Part shown: one piece after another, positions 46,802 through 58,568 of the stretch | Layout of the letters: every line of letters begins with the position of its first letter | How positions within the stretch are numbered: the first letter of the stretch is position 1 | From: Mactromeris polynyma | Taxonomy: Eukaryota; Mollusca; Bivalvia; Venerida; Mactridae | NCBI GenBank assembly: GCA_032209605.1 | Contig: JASFXZ010000028.1 | Coordinates: forward strand, 5,714,941 to 5,778,940 | Direction of reading: 5' to 3' | DNA: 64,000 bases | Notes under the pieces: model-generated | The model's database searches: none | Told to the model about the DNA's origin: nothing | What the model saw: only the letters and a program-made list of their open reading frames with translations | Made by a program: the position numbers and the translations under genes

Positions 46802-47700
46802 TAACTCGGTGGTTAAAGTCGTGAGTCAACAGTTTAGAAACTGGTCAATTTTATACAATATGACGCCCCTAAAATGGTACTTCGTGTAACAAGTTCTCTC
46901 AACTTAATCATTGTGGTATTTCTTTAACATTTTCAGACAGGATAACTAAATGCGTTGCATTCTGTTCGCGCCCCAGACATGCAGGTACAAATGTACAACA
47001 GTAATAGTACAAGGTTCGTGCAAGAGGACAACACCATTATATAGACTACATTCGGACGGCTGTGTGACAGGACATATCCGTGTTGATGTTCTCCACCAAT
47101 CACTCAGTAATAACAACAACAGCAATTGAGAAACAGTTGATGAACAATCCAATGCAGTTAAGACTGCGCTCATGTGTTATACAGTCAGATGTTACAAATG
47201 AATATCTGATGAGCAATACGAACACATTAGCAATTAAGTCCATTGCACAAGAATACTAAAAACACTAGAAACAAACTATTGAACTCAAAAATAGGTTTAA
47301 TTAAATGCGATCAAGCATTTATATAAGGCGCGTAGCTACCTGTGCACAAAGTACGTTGTTGTGAACACATGGTTCTCAAAAATTGCAAAAATGCCGTATA
47401 ACAGAATATTGTGGGATATATAACTTTATTTTCCTCCAATAATGAACAGCATAATTATAGCTGCACATATGTGAACAGATAACAGTACATATATTTACAC
47501 GAAACATTTTACAATTATATATACATTAAAGATCAAGTCATACATTAATTACTTGGAATATATAGTCATCTTACACAGCTTGTACAGTTGACGGGAAGTT
47601 AAAGCGAAATCGAAAATTTAGCTTAACCGTTAATGCAAGATGCATGATCAATTAAGAATATACCACATATGTTGATACATGTATGTATTCATTAAGAATG
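46802..47700. other. Intergenic, nothing recognised
   Basis: Includes a 75-codon minus frame (46946-47173) without support. Its right part flanks the retrotransposon remnant. Confidence 0.4.
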
Positions 47701-47701
47701 T

Positions 47702-48665
47702 CTAAATACGAAAACGAAAGTTTGAGCATTTTGTACACATTTGCATATAACTTTCGGAGTATAATTTTCCGATAACTGAGACCAGCTTCCTACTAATATT
47801 CGTCTGTTTAGAATTGCCTCTTGAGATTTGCCATAACACACATGGTCCGTCAACATTCATTATATCACGAAGTAAACCTACTTCATCTTTTTCTACAAGT
47901 CTATCCAATATATATCGGTGTTCAACTTTCATCACATATTCTTTAAGCATGGTTTTCCAAACATAGTTTGTAGGGAATGTTCCTTTATTTATATAAATGT
48001 TCAAAACTTCGACAAGATTATACTTCAGTAGGATACGAAATATGTCTGGTACAAATCCAAGTGAACATACATCAAATTTCATGAAACGAGTAAGTCGGTT
48101 GTTCAACACACTTTGCTAGATAAATGTTGGGAAGGCGGCATAGTTGACCCAAAAGATGAAGTTTTTTTAATTCGACAAGTGTTTCGATAGATGTTACTTT
48201 CAGCGTACATAAGGCAAAGTCTGAGCTTGTATTGCGCTGTAATGTCTGCATATATCTAACACAGAATCTATGTGACCGTTCCAACTGCAATATGTCTGTT
48301 TCAGAGTAACTACTCCAAAGCTCACACCCATACAAACTCTTGGGTAACACGATTGAGTTATATAGAATCTTGGAAGACAATGGACTCAGCCCCAGAGGGT
48401 GAACACCACTATTACAAATACTTAAAAATGGTACTCTCAATTTAACACACGTATCTTCAATACATTTTTTGTCGTCATATAGGGGTCACATTTAATACCA
48501 AGATGAACATAGCTACCTGCTTCATTCACAACTTGATCGCCAAGCATAAAGTGTCTGTTTTTGGTATCAGATTTGGTTTCATTAAACACGATAACAGAGC
48601 ATTTACTGGCATTATACTGAAAACGCCAACGATTAGCATACGAATTGCATATATTCATCATAGTT
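47702..48665 (-). pseudogene. 5'-truncated, frameshifted non-LTR retrotransposon reverse transcriptase
   Basis: Three minus-strand frames in series, with breaks near 48437 and 48090, encode the C-terminal part of a LINE-type reverse transcriptase. The first has YANRWRFQYNASKCSVIVFN and YVHLGIKCDP (palm/thumb region). The second has KILYNSIVLPKSLYGCELWS, a hallmark of CR1/Jockey-like thumb regions. The third has PDIFRILLKYNLVEVLN, a FPTNYVWK phrase and a Cys-rich MCTKCSNF end. The endonuclease and RT catalytic core are missing. At least two frameshifts make it dead. Confidence 0.8.
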
Positions 48666-48960
48666 AGTAGCGCAGTTAGTAGAGTGCTACAATGTCCCCC
48701 GGTAGATCCGGATTCGATTCCCGGGTTAGGCAGGTTATTGGCTTCGGTCTTGTTTTCCACATGTGGAGAAGTTGTCAGTTGCTTGTGATAAAGCAAGTTA
48801 TTACGGGTTGTTAATAATTAATATCTGGAAAACTCGTTAGGTCAACCACGGACCTATGGTTTATAGGTCCGTGGGTCAACTGACCGTCGTATATATGATT
48901 GAAACATTGTTGAAAAACGGCGTAATGCCCGATGAAAACAAACACACGTACTTGTAATCA
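48665..48960 (+). mobile_element. tRNA-derived SINE abutting the RT remnant
   Basis: A-box-like TAGCGCAGTTAGTAGAG and B box GGATTCGATTCCC, body CCACATGTGGAGAAGTTGTC and end GTTGAAAAACGGCGTAATGC then AACAAACA. It contains the hairpin CCACGGACCTAT / ATAGGTCCGTGG at about 48847-48875, which interrupts the usual body. Confidence 0.8.
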
Positions 48961-49600
48961 CATCCTACCCACCTAATGTGTACATACATACAAAAGGGTT
49001 GGACCAAACGTGTTAACAACATTAATCTAGGGCCCTCCCCTACATATTGCAGATTATAACTACAATTAATGTGGCTAAAAAATAATGGTTTATTTGTGCA
49101 TAAGAAATTTTAGATTTATGAAACTAACTTAATTAGCCCTGGCTAAGCCTCTGTATGCTGGTTTTGACTTGTTGATTCGTATCTATTATATCAATTGTAT
49201 TTGGCATATTTAACTACATTAATACAAAAACTGGATGTTATTAATTACTGTAAAAGCAATGAACATATTTTTTGCACGCTATGTATGAGGCCCGCTAACC
49301 GCGCATCTTATAAGATCAACGTGCAGTACGTCAAATATGAATGCGTCGCACAAATTAAAAGTGTACTTTACACACAGCATTTTGAACAACTACTTTGTAA
49401 AGCCCTTAAAATCAAAATACAGAACAGCGAGAACGAAATGTGTGTTTCAAGAACTACGTCACTAGCGTAACAACATATACACACATGTATACACAACTAG
49501 TATACTATTCTGAACAATGTACTTTATTCACAATGTAAATTGTATCCGGGCCCCAATCTCTATCAATTCAATGTTACACAAAGTGTCTACACAAGGCGTT
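48961..49600. other. Intergenic, nothing recognised
   Basis: A 91-codon plus frame at 49195-49470 has no recognised domain. Confidence 0.4.
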
Positions 49601-49609
49601 ACCGTTATA

Positions 49610-49727
49610 ATGTCTCCAATGGTTACCGCTGTGTGTTTTGCAAGCACCGTTTTGATTGGCTTACCTGGGGCATATCTGGTGTCGTCATCGTGTAAAGTCA
49701 AATTCACAAGGATATCTACTGAACAGG
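49610..49727 (+). CDS. Candidate first exon with signal-peptide-like start
   Basis: The ATG at 49610 reads MSPMVTAVCFASTVLIGLPG, then AYLVSSSCKVKFTRISTEQ, and ends at donor CAG|GTAAGACC in phase 0. The hydrophobic stretch (about residues 4-21) could be a signal peptide. No partner exon fits cleanly, so this is weak. Confidence 0.3.
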
Positions 49728-49862
49728 TAAGACCTGAATTTTAAATTCTTCGAACAAAATGCATTTTTCTTTAAATTAAGAGATCAGAGATGTTGTAGTT
49801 CTTTTGCATCCGACTCAGACATATGTATGGGCAATGTTTGCATGTTACATTACTGCGTAAAA

Positions 49863-50365
49863 CAGGCGCGGATCCAGGATTTTGGGTTAGGGGGGGCGTA
49901 AAGTGGTCTAGGGGGGTCCGGGGGCATGCTCCCCCGGAAAATTTTGAAAATAATGGATCCATCTGGTGCATTCTGAGGATTCAGAAATACTGTATTTTGT
50001 ATTGAAAAAGGATAGCTTTCAAGGCAAAATCAATCCAAATAGCACACTTTTATGAAATATCAAGATTTCATGACCAGGTGTCTCAATTTAAGACGAGAGA
50101 TTCCAGAGATGTTGTGTTATTTTTGGAGTAAATTCGACAACTAAAAACATCGGAATGGTGTCAATCAACGAAATTGAAACAAAATAGCGGAAACGTGATA
50201 ATTGCTTACCTTCTAAGAAAAAGTACTAGTATTATTGCGAGCGGAGCGAGCGAAAAAAATACACATTTAGTCCTTTTCTCATTCAGAACAAAATAAAATT
50301 ACGTATGCACGGACGATTTTAGGGGGGGCGTACGCCCCTTCCGCCCCCCCCTGAATCCGCCCTTG
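49863..50365. mobile_element. Non-autonomous TIR element with G/C-run termini, copy 2
   Basis: Left end CAGGCGCGGATCCAGG; right end CCTGAATCCGCCCTTG. Flanked by TAAAA at 49858-49862 and 50366-50370, again a perfect 5-bp duplication. The interior has GCGAGCGGAGCGAGCG, the reverse of the CTCGCTTCGCTCGC core in copy 1, so the internal part is in opposite orientation or inverted. Confidence 0.82.
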
Positions 50366-50539
50366 TAAAAGTGTTTATCTGAGTTGAAAAAATGAAGAAT
50401 GATTCAATCCCCTCATCCTTTTATGAGTTCCGTGGTTGACCTGCTAGGGGTCAAACCATCAATGCTATATGGTGATCATTTTTTGTGATGTTTATTTTTG
50501 CAATTTATGCAATGCATTGTGTGCACATATTTCAAAATG

Positions 50540-50775
50540 TAAAGATTCATGACTAAGATATTGATGTTCATTGGTAATTTGAAACCTGACGCAAATATAA
50601 TTGTTGTCATGAGACTTTCACTGTACTCATTCTTCCGAACCAATTTAAGGCTTACTATATGGGTTTTTATTCCAAATGTCTTCAAAACCAAGTGTGGTCT
50701 TACTATTGAGTTTTCACTGTACCTCGGAATTTTTCAGAACAAAGATGCATGGTCTCACTATTGAGATATCAGTGT
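50540..50775. mobile_element. Degenerate pogo-like MITE remnant
   Basis: GTGGTCTTACTATTGAGTTT then TCACTGTA and a repeat of GGTCTCACTATTGAGATATC match the end phrases of the elements at 51451 and 54979. The left end is not resolved. Confidence 0.4.
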
Positions 50776-51074
50776 ATTCAACATAGCAAATGCTATATTT
50801 GTCAATACCCTCCTTTATTTGCAAATTAAGGCCAGAATATTTAATAACTGTTGCAACATTGTGAATGCAAAACAGTACAAAAACTGTTTTTGTTGTATTA
50901 TGCATCTTATTTAATATCATATCCATAATATGACAAACATGAACTTTCTTTGATTATCTCTGCCTTAAATACATCCTTGCCTGGTCATTAAAACATGGTT
51001 GACTTGACTAGGGTCACTTGGAATGTTTATTTTACCCAAAAGTCAACCTGTTACATGCATTTTTCTATATCTTT

Positions 51075-51441
51075 CAGTCAGACTACATATATTATACACA
51101 CTCAAGCTTAAAGGTTTATACTTGCCAGTTGAAAGTTACCAGAATGATTTCTGTGTTATATTTTGCATCTTGGTAAGTAGTTTTATTATTTTAAGTAGTT
51201 TTATGCTGAAACAAATAATATTTTATGGATGGCCTAAAATGCACATGTAATTATTGCTGTATTTTGAAATAGTTCACACAAATGTTCCTTGTGTAGTTCT
51301 CTACTTACTGTATATATAGTGAGAAAACTTAATTCTTCTAATCTGAAACTGCCAGTATGATTGCCAATTTATTTCACAGGAAAGTCCAAGGATGCCCCAT
51401 CATTTTAACCTGGCTGTCAAGGGCAATGTCACTTTTCACCT
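51075..51441 (+). other. Two possible coding exons of an unrecognised gene
   Basis: Between CTTTCAG and CTTG|GTAAGT an exon reads RLHILYTLKLKGLYLPVESY then QNDFCVIFCIL, ending in phase 0. Between TTTCACAG and TTG|GTATAC the next reads ESPRMPHHFNLAVKGNVTFH then LL. The phases match each other but not the candidate first exon at 49610. The second exon ends just before a MITE. Confidence 0.28.
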
Positions 51442-51450
51442 GTTGGTATA

Positions 51451-51617
51451 CAGTAACAACTCAATAATAAGACCATCCTTAGGAACCTAGAAAACTGGGC
51501 TTAATGTTGAGGTGGTCTTAATATTGAGATATAATAAAGAGCAAAATGGTGAAAATTGACCTGACAATTGTGTTCTTAATTTTGAGGTGGTTTTATTATT
51601 GAGGTGGTCTTTAGTAT
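51451..51617. mobile_element. pogo-like MITE, copy A
   Basis: Starts CAGTAACAACTCAATAATAA after a TA and contains GAGGTGGTCTTAATATTGAG and AATAAAGAGCAAAA. It ends near GAGGTGGTCTTTAGTATTA. Closely related to 54979-55149, but with a diverged right end. Confidence 0.6.
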
Positions 51618-52554
51618 TACCATTTATTTTTAATCCTGAATTACCTACTATTGTTAAAAATGCCCAGATGTTGAGTTTCAGTAATATAAGAAAATGAGGT
51701 CGCGTGACAGAATATTTCCGGAAAGTTTGACAGTTTATTGCAGTGAAATATGTATTCCTCTAGATTGCTATTCTCATATTCACCTTGTTGTTTGTTTCTG
51801 TATTGTAGGTTGTGCTATAAAAGGATTATGGGGATGTGATAATTGGTATGTATATTTCATGTATTTATTCAGAGGCTGTGATTTCATTTTAAGTTGAGTG
51901 TGAAACATGTTGGCTAGAATGTGTCCGTCTGTCTGACTTGATTATCTCCCCTAGCTGTTCATTAAACTCAACCATCATAAGTGTTGCTTGATGATGGATA
52001 TTTGGATAAAATGAGCATTTCATATTGAAAACATGGTTGGTTGTCTGAGCATGGACAAAGTGAGCTATTCGGGTCGCATTGTGTGTCCATCTTTGTCTAT
52101 CAAGAATGTCAGCACTCACGAGATCACATCTTTACTTGATATGCATGAACTTTGGTCAGAATGTTTGTTTTGATGAAATCTGGACCAAGTTTGAAACAGA
52201 TTGTGTCACCATGGTCACTTCCCTGTTATTTACTAGTGCCCTATCTATGTGTACCTACTGTGCTATCATTTCTATGTGAATGTTTAAATCTTCATTTTTG
52301 TCTCCAGAAAATAACTATAAGTTTAATACATACATTGACTTTGGAAAACATCATATCATTGACTAGCAAACTTATACAAATGTAAAGTTGTCAACTAAAA
52401 CTCTGTCCATTTATTTCAAGCAATTTGTGCTTATCATGTCTTAATTATGAATGCTAATTTTATATGCATTGTCAAGATTTTATTTGGGCAAAACATTTGT
52501 CCTGAGAGATGTAATGGTATTTTATCATACAGTCAATGTTTTAATGAGTAACTT

Positions 52555-52700
52555 TGTGTTCGGAGGGTAGAGTACCTGACTTCTGATCCAAAGGTCATGA
52601 GTTGGAATCCCTTCCTACAATTTGATACATGTCACTCACTCGCCTTAATACACCGAGACAAAAGCTGTGATCTCTGACCTCTGTAAGCATAGCTAAATAA
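52555..52700 (+). mobile_element. tRNA-like SINE fragment
   Basis: GGAGGGTAGAGTACCTGACTT and CATGAGTTGGAATCCC mimic A and B boxes. The body has CACTCACTCGCCTTAATACA. Truncated at the left. Confidence 0.5.
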
Positions 52701-52804
52701 GTAAATGTTTTTTCTATGTGTGTTGTGGTGTAAAATTAATTTAGTCTCATATAAGTCAATAAAATTTGCAATTAGACTTTTCTATTTATTGTTTGATATT
52801 TCAG

Positions 52805-53421
52805 TTGACCTGAGCTCAGATACATCCACACCAGTGACAGATGATGATAACACAGTACCAGTGACAGATGATGATAATACAGTACCAGTGATAGATGATG
52901 ATAATACAGTATCAGTGACAGATGATGATAATACAGTACCAGTGACAGATGGTGATAATACAGTATCAGTGACAGATGATGATAATACAGTACCAGTGAC
53001 AGATGATGATAATACAGTACTAGTGACAGATGATGATAATACAATATCAGTGACAGATGATGATAATACAATATCAGTGACAGATGATGATAATACAGTA
53101 TCAGTGACAGATGATGATAATACAATATCAGTGACAGATGATGATAATACAGTATCAGTGACAGATGATGATAATACAGTATCAGTGACAGATGATGTTA
53201 ATACAGTATCAGTGACAGATGATGATAATACAGTATCAGTGACAGATGATGATAATACAGTACCAGTGACAGATGATGATAAAACAGTATCAGTGACAGA
53301 TGATGATAATACAGTATCAGTGACAGATGATGTAAATACAGTACCAGTGACAGATGATGTTAATACAGTACCAGTGACAGATGATGATAATACAGTACCA
53401 GGGACAGATGATGATAATACA
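52805..53421 (+). CDS. Asp-rich repeat exon of an unrecognised gene
   Basis: Acceptor GATATTTCAG and donor ACA|GTAAGT bound a 617-bp segment open in one frame only. It reads VDLSSDTSTP and then 22 copies of a nine-residue unit VTDDDNTV(S/P), with rare changes such as VIDDDN, VTDGDN, VTDDVN and VTDDDKT. The last copy is cut by the donor. Substitutions mostly preserve the frame and the Asp-Asp core. The product would be strongly acidic and low complexity, as in calcium-binding or biomineral-associated secreted proteins, but that role is inference. Upstream and downstream exons are not settled: it needs a preceding exon ending with one base of a codon and a following exon in phase 0. Confidence 0.55.
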
Positions 53422-53427
53422 GTAAGT
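52834..53427 (+). repeat. 27-bp coding minisatellite, 22 copies
   Basis: Unit GTGACAGATGATGATAATAC followed by AGTAYCA; 27 bp keeps the reading frame. There are no length-changing variants in 22 copies. Confidence 0.95.
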
Positions 53428-54975
53428 AGTTACATGTTTAGCTTGTCTGTTTCAGACAGATGAGGTAATGTCATAGCTTTCTCGGCGTCTGTCGTATTTA
53501 AGGGGGGGGGGCGGTCCAAAACAATTATTTTTACATCAATTTATTTTGCATTTCACAACGACAACAACAGCAACAACACAATTCTTTGGGGATTGGCACT
53601 CCCCCTCCCCCAAGGGAAAATGGTAGGGTTTGTTGGTCAGACTTGTTTTTGCTTAACAATCTTTTAGAATTTATATTGTTTTCTATTTCAGTGTTGTTGA
53701 GCCTCAACGGTCAATTGATAATGTGGAACTGTTGTTAATAATATCACATAGCACATATAACAACCGGGCCATCTCATCTACGTTTGGGGCCTGATACAGG
53801 TTGGGCGCAATAATACCTGGAGGAGGAAGGTCTTGCGTGTAATGAATGGACTCGAAACATTTTGGTGGAAGCTGAGAATGAAAAACAAGGTATTTTATCT
53901 AGATTTGATTGACAAGAATTAAAAGCATAACAAATCTTGTCTGCATATGAATAACAATATTCTTTTACTGTCACCCGTTAATTTGTTCATTATGTTGGGA
54001 GTTACTTATCTAATAAATGCCCCGGGTATTCACATTTTGAAAAGGGTTGGGCAGGGTGTTTAATAAAGGTAAAATTCACTAATATTTAAGTCATGTGCAT
54101 CTATTACAAGTATGGTACCAACTAGTCGTTCTCTAAACTTTGGTCTAAGTTGAAAGTGGTAAAACTTGCACTTGCTTGTCTAAATTGGGGAATTTATTTA
54201 GGGGAGGGGTGTTTATTAGGGAATATTGTTTTAATGTGTTGCCTTCTTGAATTAAAGTTATTATTATTATCAACATATCACTGATGCAAATATATTGCCA
54301 GGCGGTGTGTAAAATATCATATTTTCAGTAAAGCATGAGTAGTCCGGGTTATGCCACACAACAATTTTTTATTTATCACAATTAATGTTATCATGTAAAA
54401 TAAATAAGTTTATGCTAAACATTTTAATGCTTTATGTTTTAGCTCAAGAGGACACAGCAAACGTCCCATTGCCTCCTGTGAAATAGAGAAGGAGGAAACA
54501 CTACGCATCTCAGGACTGTGGGGGGGGGGGTTGTTGAAACACTACGAGGATTCTGGGTAGTAATCCAGCGTCAACAAAATCAGTTCTTAATTCCAATGAG
54601 GACAATATGATGATTCCATGGAAAGTGAAAAAAAGGTACGTTCTCTTTGTCCATTTTCTGACATTGTTTCTAGACCTTGAGAGGTCCTCTTTGATATTTG
54701 GAGAATAAATAATGTTTGGGGACATAAAAAATAGATGGGTGAGTAATGACGGTAGTTCGGGTCATATTGATTAGTACAAGCACATGACGAGCAGTAAAAC
54801 TTTGGGTTGTTTCCCACCATATGTACTGAATTTGTTTTAATGTGAATTCAAATTTATGGTGAATATTAAGTCTGAGGAAACAAGTTGTGTTTGTTACAGA
54901 ACTTTATAAAAACTTTGTAATTATGGGAAAAGAAAAAGTGGCCTATTTCATTTGATATATTATTCACAAAACAAA
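53428..54975. other. Intronic or intergenic; no firm feature
   Basis: Contains a G-run near 53502 and a CTCCCCCTCCCCCAAGG stretch near 53600 that may be a remnant of the GC-capped element, and a G-run near 54520. A possible terminal exon after TGTTTTAG at 54443 reads QEDTANVPLPPVK then stop in one frame, but its phase does not fit the Asp-rich exon. Confidence 0.35.
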
Positions 54976-54978
54976 GTA

Positions 54979-55149
54979 CAGTAAAACCTCGATAATAAGA
55001 CCATCCTTGAGACCCTTGAAAACTGGTTGTAATATTGAGGTGGTCTTCATATTGAGGTTGAATAAAGAGCAAAACAGTGGACTTAAAATTGTGTTCTTAA
55101 TATCAACGTGGTCTTATTATTGAGGTGGTCTTATAGTGAGGTTTTACTG
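54979..55149. mobile_element. pogo-like MITE, copy B
   Basis: CAGTAAAACCTCGATAATAA at the left and TTATAGTGAGGTTTTACTG at the right are inverted repeats, with TA on each side. The 171-bp interior repeats GAGGTGGTCTT. This is a clean, complete copy. Confidence 0.85.
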
Positions 55150-55900
55150 TAGTCTGTAGTATTTATTTATTTCTATTATGATGATTTTCATACAGAAATA
55201 TTGGTACATTGTTGGGCTAAATTTGTAAATCTCTTCTTTTTCAGATTGTATCACAAGCCGTGCAGGATTAGAATTTTATTTTGTCTGCACAGTTCTCCGT
55301 CATACTGCAAGCTAGTCGTAATCATGAGGTAATTATAAAGGTTCTTAGAAATAGAAAAATAAATTGCCATCTCTTTACTTATCATAAGTCTGCCTGATGA
55401 TTGTGAGTTCATAGCTTGAGAATGGCATATATGTTCTCTGGTATAATTTAACTAAATGGAAATACTGATTCTAAGAAAATATCTGGTTTATGGTAGTCAG
55501 GAAGCAAAGAAACTAGTTGATGTGAACAATATTACACTCCATTCTACTGCATTAAACTGCGAATGTGGTTCTACTGTTGAGAGTTTGCAACTAAAGCTAG
55601 CACTTTGAATTCTTTCATAATAAGATGTTTTAAAAGAGAACATGGATTGTATGCGAAGAAGTTTAGGAAAATTATTACTTGCATGGGTTGTCTTGTGTAA
55701 TATACTATCTCATTGTAAGGGGAATTGAAATGAAATGGAGTCTTCCTATTTGATCATATTTGTATGATAACAAATTGTCAAAAAAATCCTTATTATCATA
55801 TTTATATTTTATGCCTATTTAGTATGTTTTAACAAATGAAATGACAAATTTGGCTCACTGACATACTATGTTTGTATATGGGGGCTACATAGAACTCTTG
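55150..55900. other. Intergenic, nothing firm
   Basis: A possible exon after TTTTTCAG at 55245 reads IVSQAVQD then a stop in phase 0. It would fit the end of the Asp-rich exon, but eight codons are too few to judge. Confidence 0.35.
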
Positions 55901-55939
55901 GCCATTCGTAACAAAACCTTTCCACGCTATTTCTCGGCA

Positions 55940-56500
55940 AGCCAGTTAATCGGATTTCAGTGAAACTTAACAAGACTTACTAGTATCAAGCCTAGTTGTG
56001 CATATCCTCGGCACATCATGCTCAGACAAATTTTAACTCAATTATGGCCTTTTTTTAATCATAATTTTTTGTCTTGGCTATTTCTCGGCTACGCTTGGTC
56101 GCTTTTCAATGAAACTTCACAAGACTTCATAGTACTAAGCCTAGTTTTGCATGTCGTCGGCACGTCATGCTTGGAACAATTTTCACAGGGTTATGGTCCT
56201 TTATTATTTCTCATGAACATGTTTTGTCTGGGTTATTTCTAGGCATCTCTTGGTCGGATTTCAGTGAAACTTCACATGACTTAATAGTACCAAGCTTAGT
56301 TGTGCATATCATAGGCATGTGATGCTCGGATATATGTTCACTGGGTTATGGCTTTTGGTTTTTTTCTTTAATATTTTTTGTCTGGGCTATTTCTCAGCTA
56401 CCCTTAGTGGGATTTCGGTGAAACTTCACAAGAACTAGTAGTACCAAGCATACTTGTGCATATCATGGGCACATCATACTTGTATGAGTTATGGCCCTTT
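55940..56500. repeat. About 155-bp tandem repeat, four copies
   Basis: TCGGATTTCAGTGAAACTTC, TAGTRCCAAGCCTAGTTGTG, GGCACATCATGCTCGGACAA and GTTATGGCC recur near 55950, 56100, 56255 and 56410, each diverged by roughly ten to twenty percent by eye. Confidence 0.85.
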
Positions 56501-58560
56501 GCTATTTTCTGTGCTTCAACTGTGTCAAGACTATCATTGACATGTTTGCAGTTACTGTGTCAAGGTGATATCTGGGAGTATTCATCATCCTCGTTATGCA
56601 GATTTACACCATATATATTTAATTTCCCAATTGTATATACTTTATTTTGTGTATTTTCAGACTCTGAAAACATCTTATTGAAGTCAGATGTGAAGAACTC
56701 ATCATTCTAATACTTGTATCAATTGTAACTACTTACACAGTCATCCAAGGCAGTCATCCATTACCTACCTGAAACAAAGTTCAAAGGAGGTAAAGTTTAT
56801 ACATGTAGTATGTTGTGTAGTCAGGCCTAAAACGTGTGTTCTATAACCCAGATATTTTACCATTGTCCTTTAGGTTTTTTTTATCTTACCCCAGTAGGAA
56901 GTTGTCCTCTTGCAAGATAGTACAAACTATTTAGATCATTGCATTTAAGAGAAGTTGTATACAAAAAAAAACATTGTAAGACTGCAATTTTATATTATTT
57001 TTCAATTTCAAAATTTAAGTTAATGTCTTAATTCAGTATATATTTGATTTTATTATATAATACTTTGGAATTTCATTTTTCAAGTAGAACTTTTTGAGTA
57101 TTTTTATTTTTTGCATATATACTTTAGATTGAAGTAAATTGTTCATTTTTTCTCTTTCTTGTCTGGAGCAATACTTGCTTAAGATTTAATATTGTATCTG
57201 GTTCACAACTTGTGTATGATCAATGTAGCTCCTGGGAGCTGGTAGAAAGGTGTATTTTATATTGATCAAGATGTGGATGATTGACACTATGACAAAATCT
57301 GTATTTATTACTGTAGTAAAATTTAAATGATTAGAAAGTGATTACATACAGTACCACTTAGGGTTATGAAGTACTTTCTCTTTGAATGAGAGGGCTATGA
57401 TTAAATTAACTAGTTAAAGGGAGCTATGGCCATGTTGTGATGTAGTCTCTATGTATTTTGTCTCACCACATAAAGATATAAAGTCTTGAAGGCCATCCTC
57501 TTCAAGACTTCATATCTATATAAAATTAGAGGTCAAGTTCTTGAGTGGACCAATGACTTTATTTTGATCTCTTAAATTTGGTCAACTGTATTGTCTGTTC
57601 GTACCAAAGTTGGAAGTTCGACACACAGATTTTGGGTAACTTGGCTTAAAGGAAGTTAAATATTATATCTTAATATGATAATTAAGGCAAGAGTTGGTTG
57701 ACATAATTATTACTCGTTGTTCCAGTAAATTTTAGAGATTTAGATGTTTATATTTCGACTGTCTGTTAAGTGTTTGTGTTGATTAGAAAACAAGGATAGG
57801 AAATATTGTGGAAGTCTAATAAGGTTGAGTGTATACATCTTGAAGTCCTAAGACCACTCCACAACTACCACACTTCATAGATACAACAAATTAGCATACA
57901 TGTACATCATTTGTAATACAACATTCATAACAAACAAACCCTACATATAATGATTAAGCACCCTTACTTGTCCACAATACATTATTACATATATACATGT
58001 GTTTTAAGGAATCAGACTATGTAGGAAGAGTTCATACATGTCATTTATTGTTTCAAGTAAAAGTTTAGTTGTAAGTTAGCCTGTCTAATGGTGCACATAT
58101 TGCAAACTTGCATTGTGACCATAAATAGGACTAGTGTTTAATTAAGGAATGTTTCCATCATGTCTGAATGCTGCATAGAATCTGACAGAAATAATGCACT
58201 GAATTTTATGACAGAAAGCTTTTATTATATGGCTTTATTTTGAGTTAGGTAAACTCCTCCTCATTGTCACTCACTTTGCAAAATATACCTGACTAGTCTG
58301 TTGCCAGTTAAAAGTTGAGTGAATAACATTTACAATTCAGTTTTCCCTTGGTTTAATGAATACAAGTATTAAAAATTGATTAATACAAAGGCAAAATGGC
58401 ACTGTTTATTTCAACGTTCATTGCAGTCAAATCAGGATGGGGAGGGGGTCATGCATAAGGTCACATGATGTGTCGTGCTATGTTACTATAGCTCTGGTCT
58501 GGTCCTTACTCGATTAAATGGAAATGTTTTGCACCATTGAACACAAAAGCATGATGTACA
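56501..58560. other. Intergenic; one possible short terminal exon
   Basis: After TGTATTTTCAG at 56660 a frame reads SENILLKSDVKNSSF then a stop. It would need a preceding exon ending with one base. CTTGAAGGCCATCCTCTTCAAGACTT near 57484 contains an inverted CTTGAAG/CTTCAAG pair. Otherwise nothing recognised. Confidence 0.35.
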
Positions 58561-58568
58561 TAAATCCA

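Noticed and set aside
51381..51855. Exon chain using an ACA|GTAACA donor at 51455 to reach an exon reading CAIKGLWGCDNW at 51809
   Set aside because: The donor lies inside a MITE end and the next in-phase exon could not be found; only the individual candidate exons are kept at low confidence.
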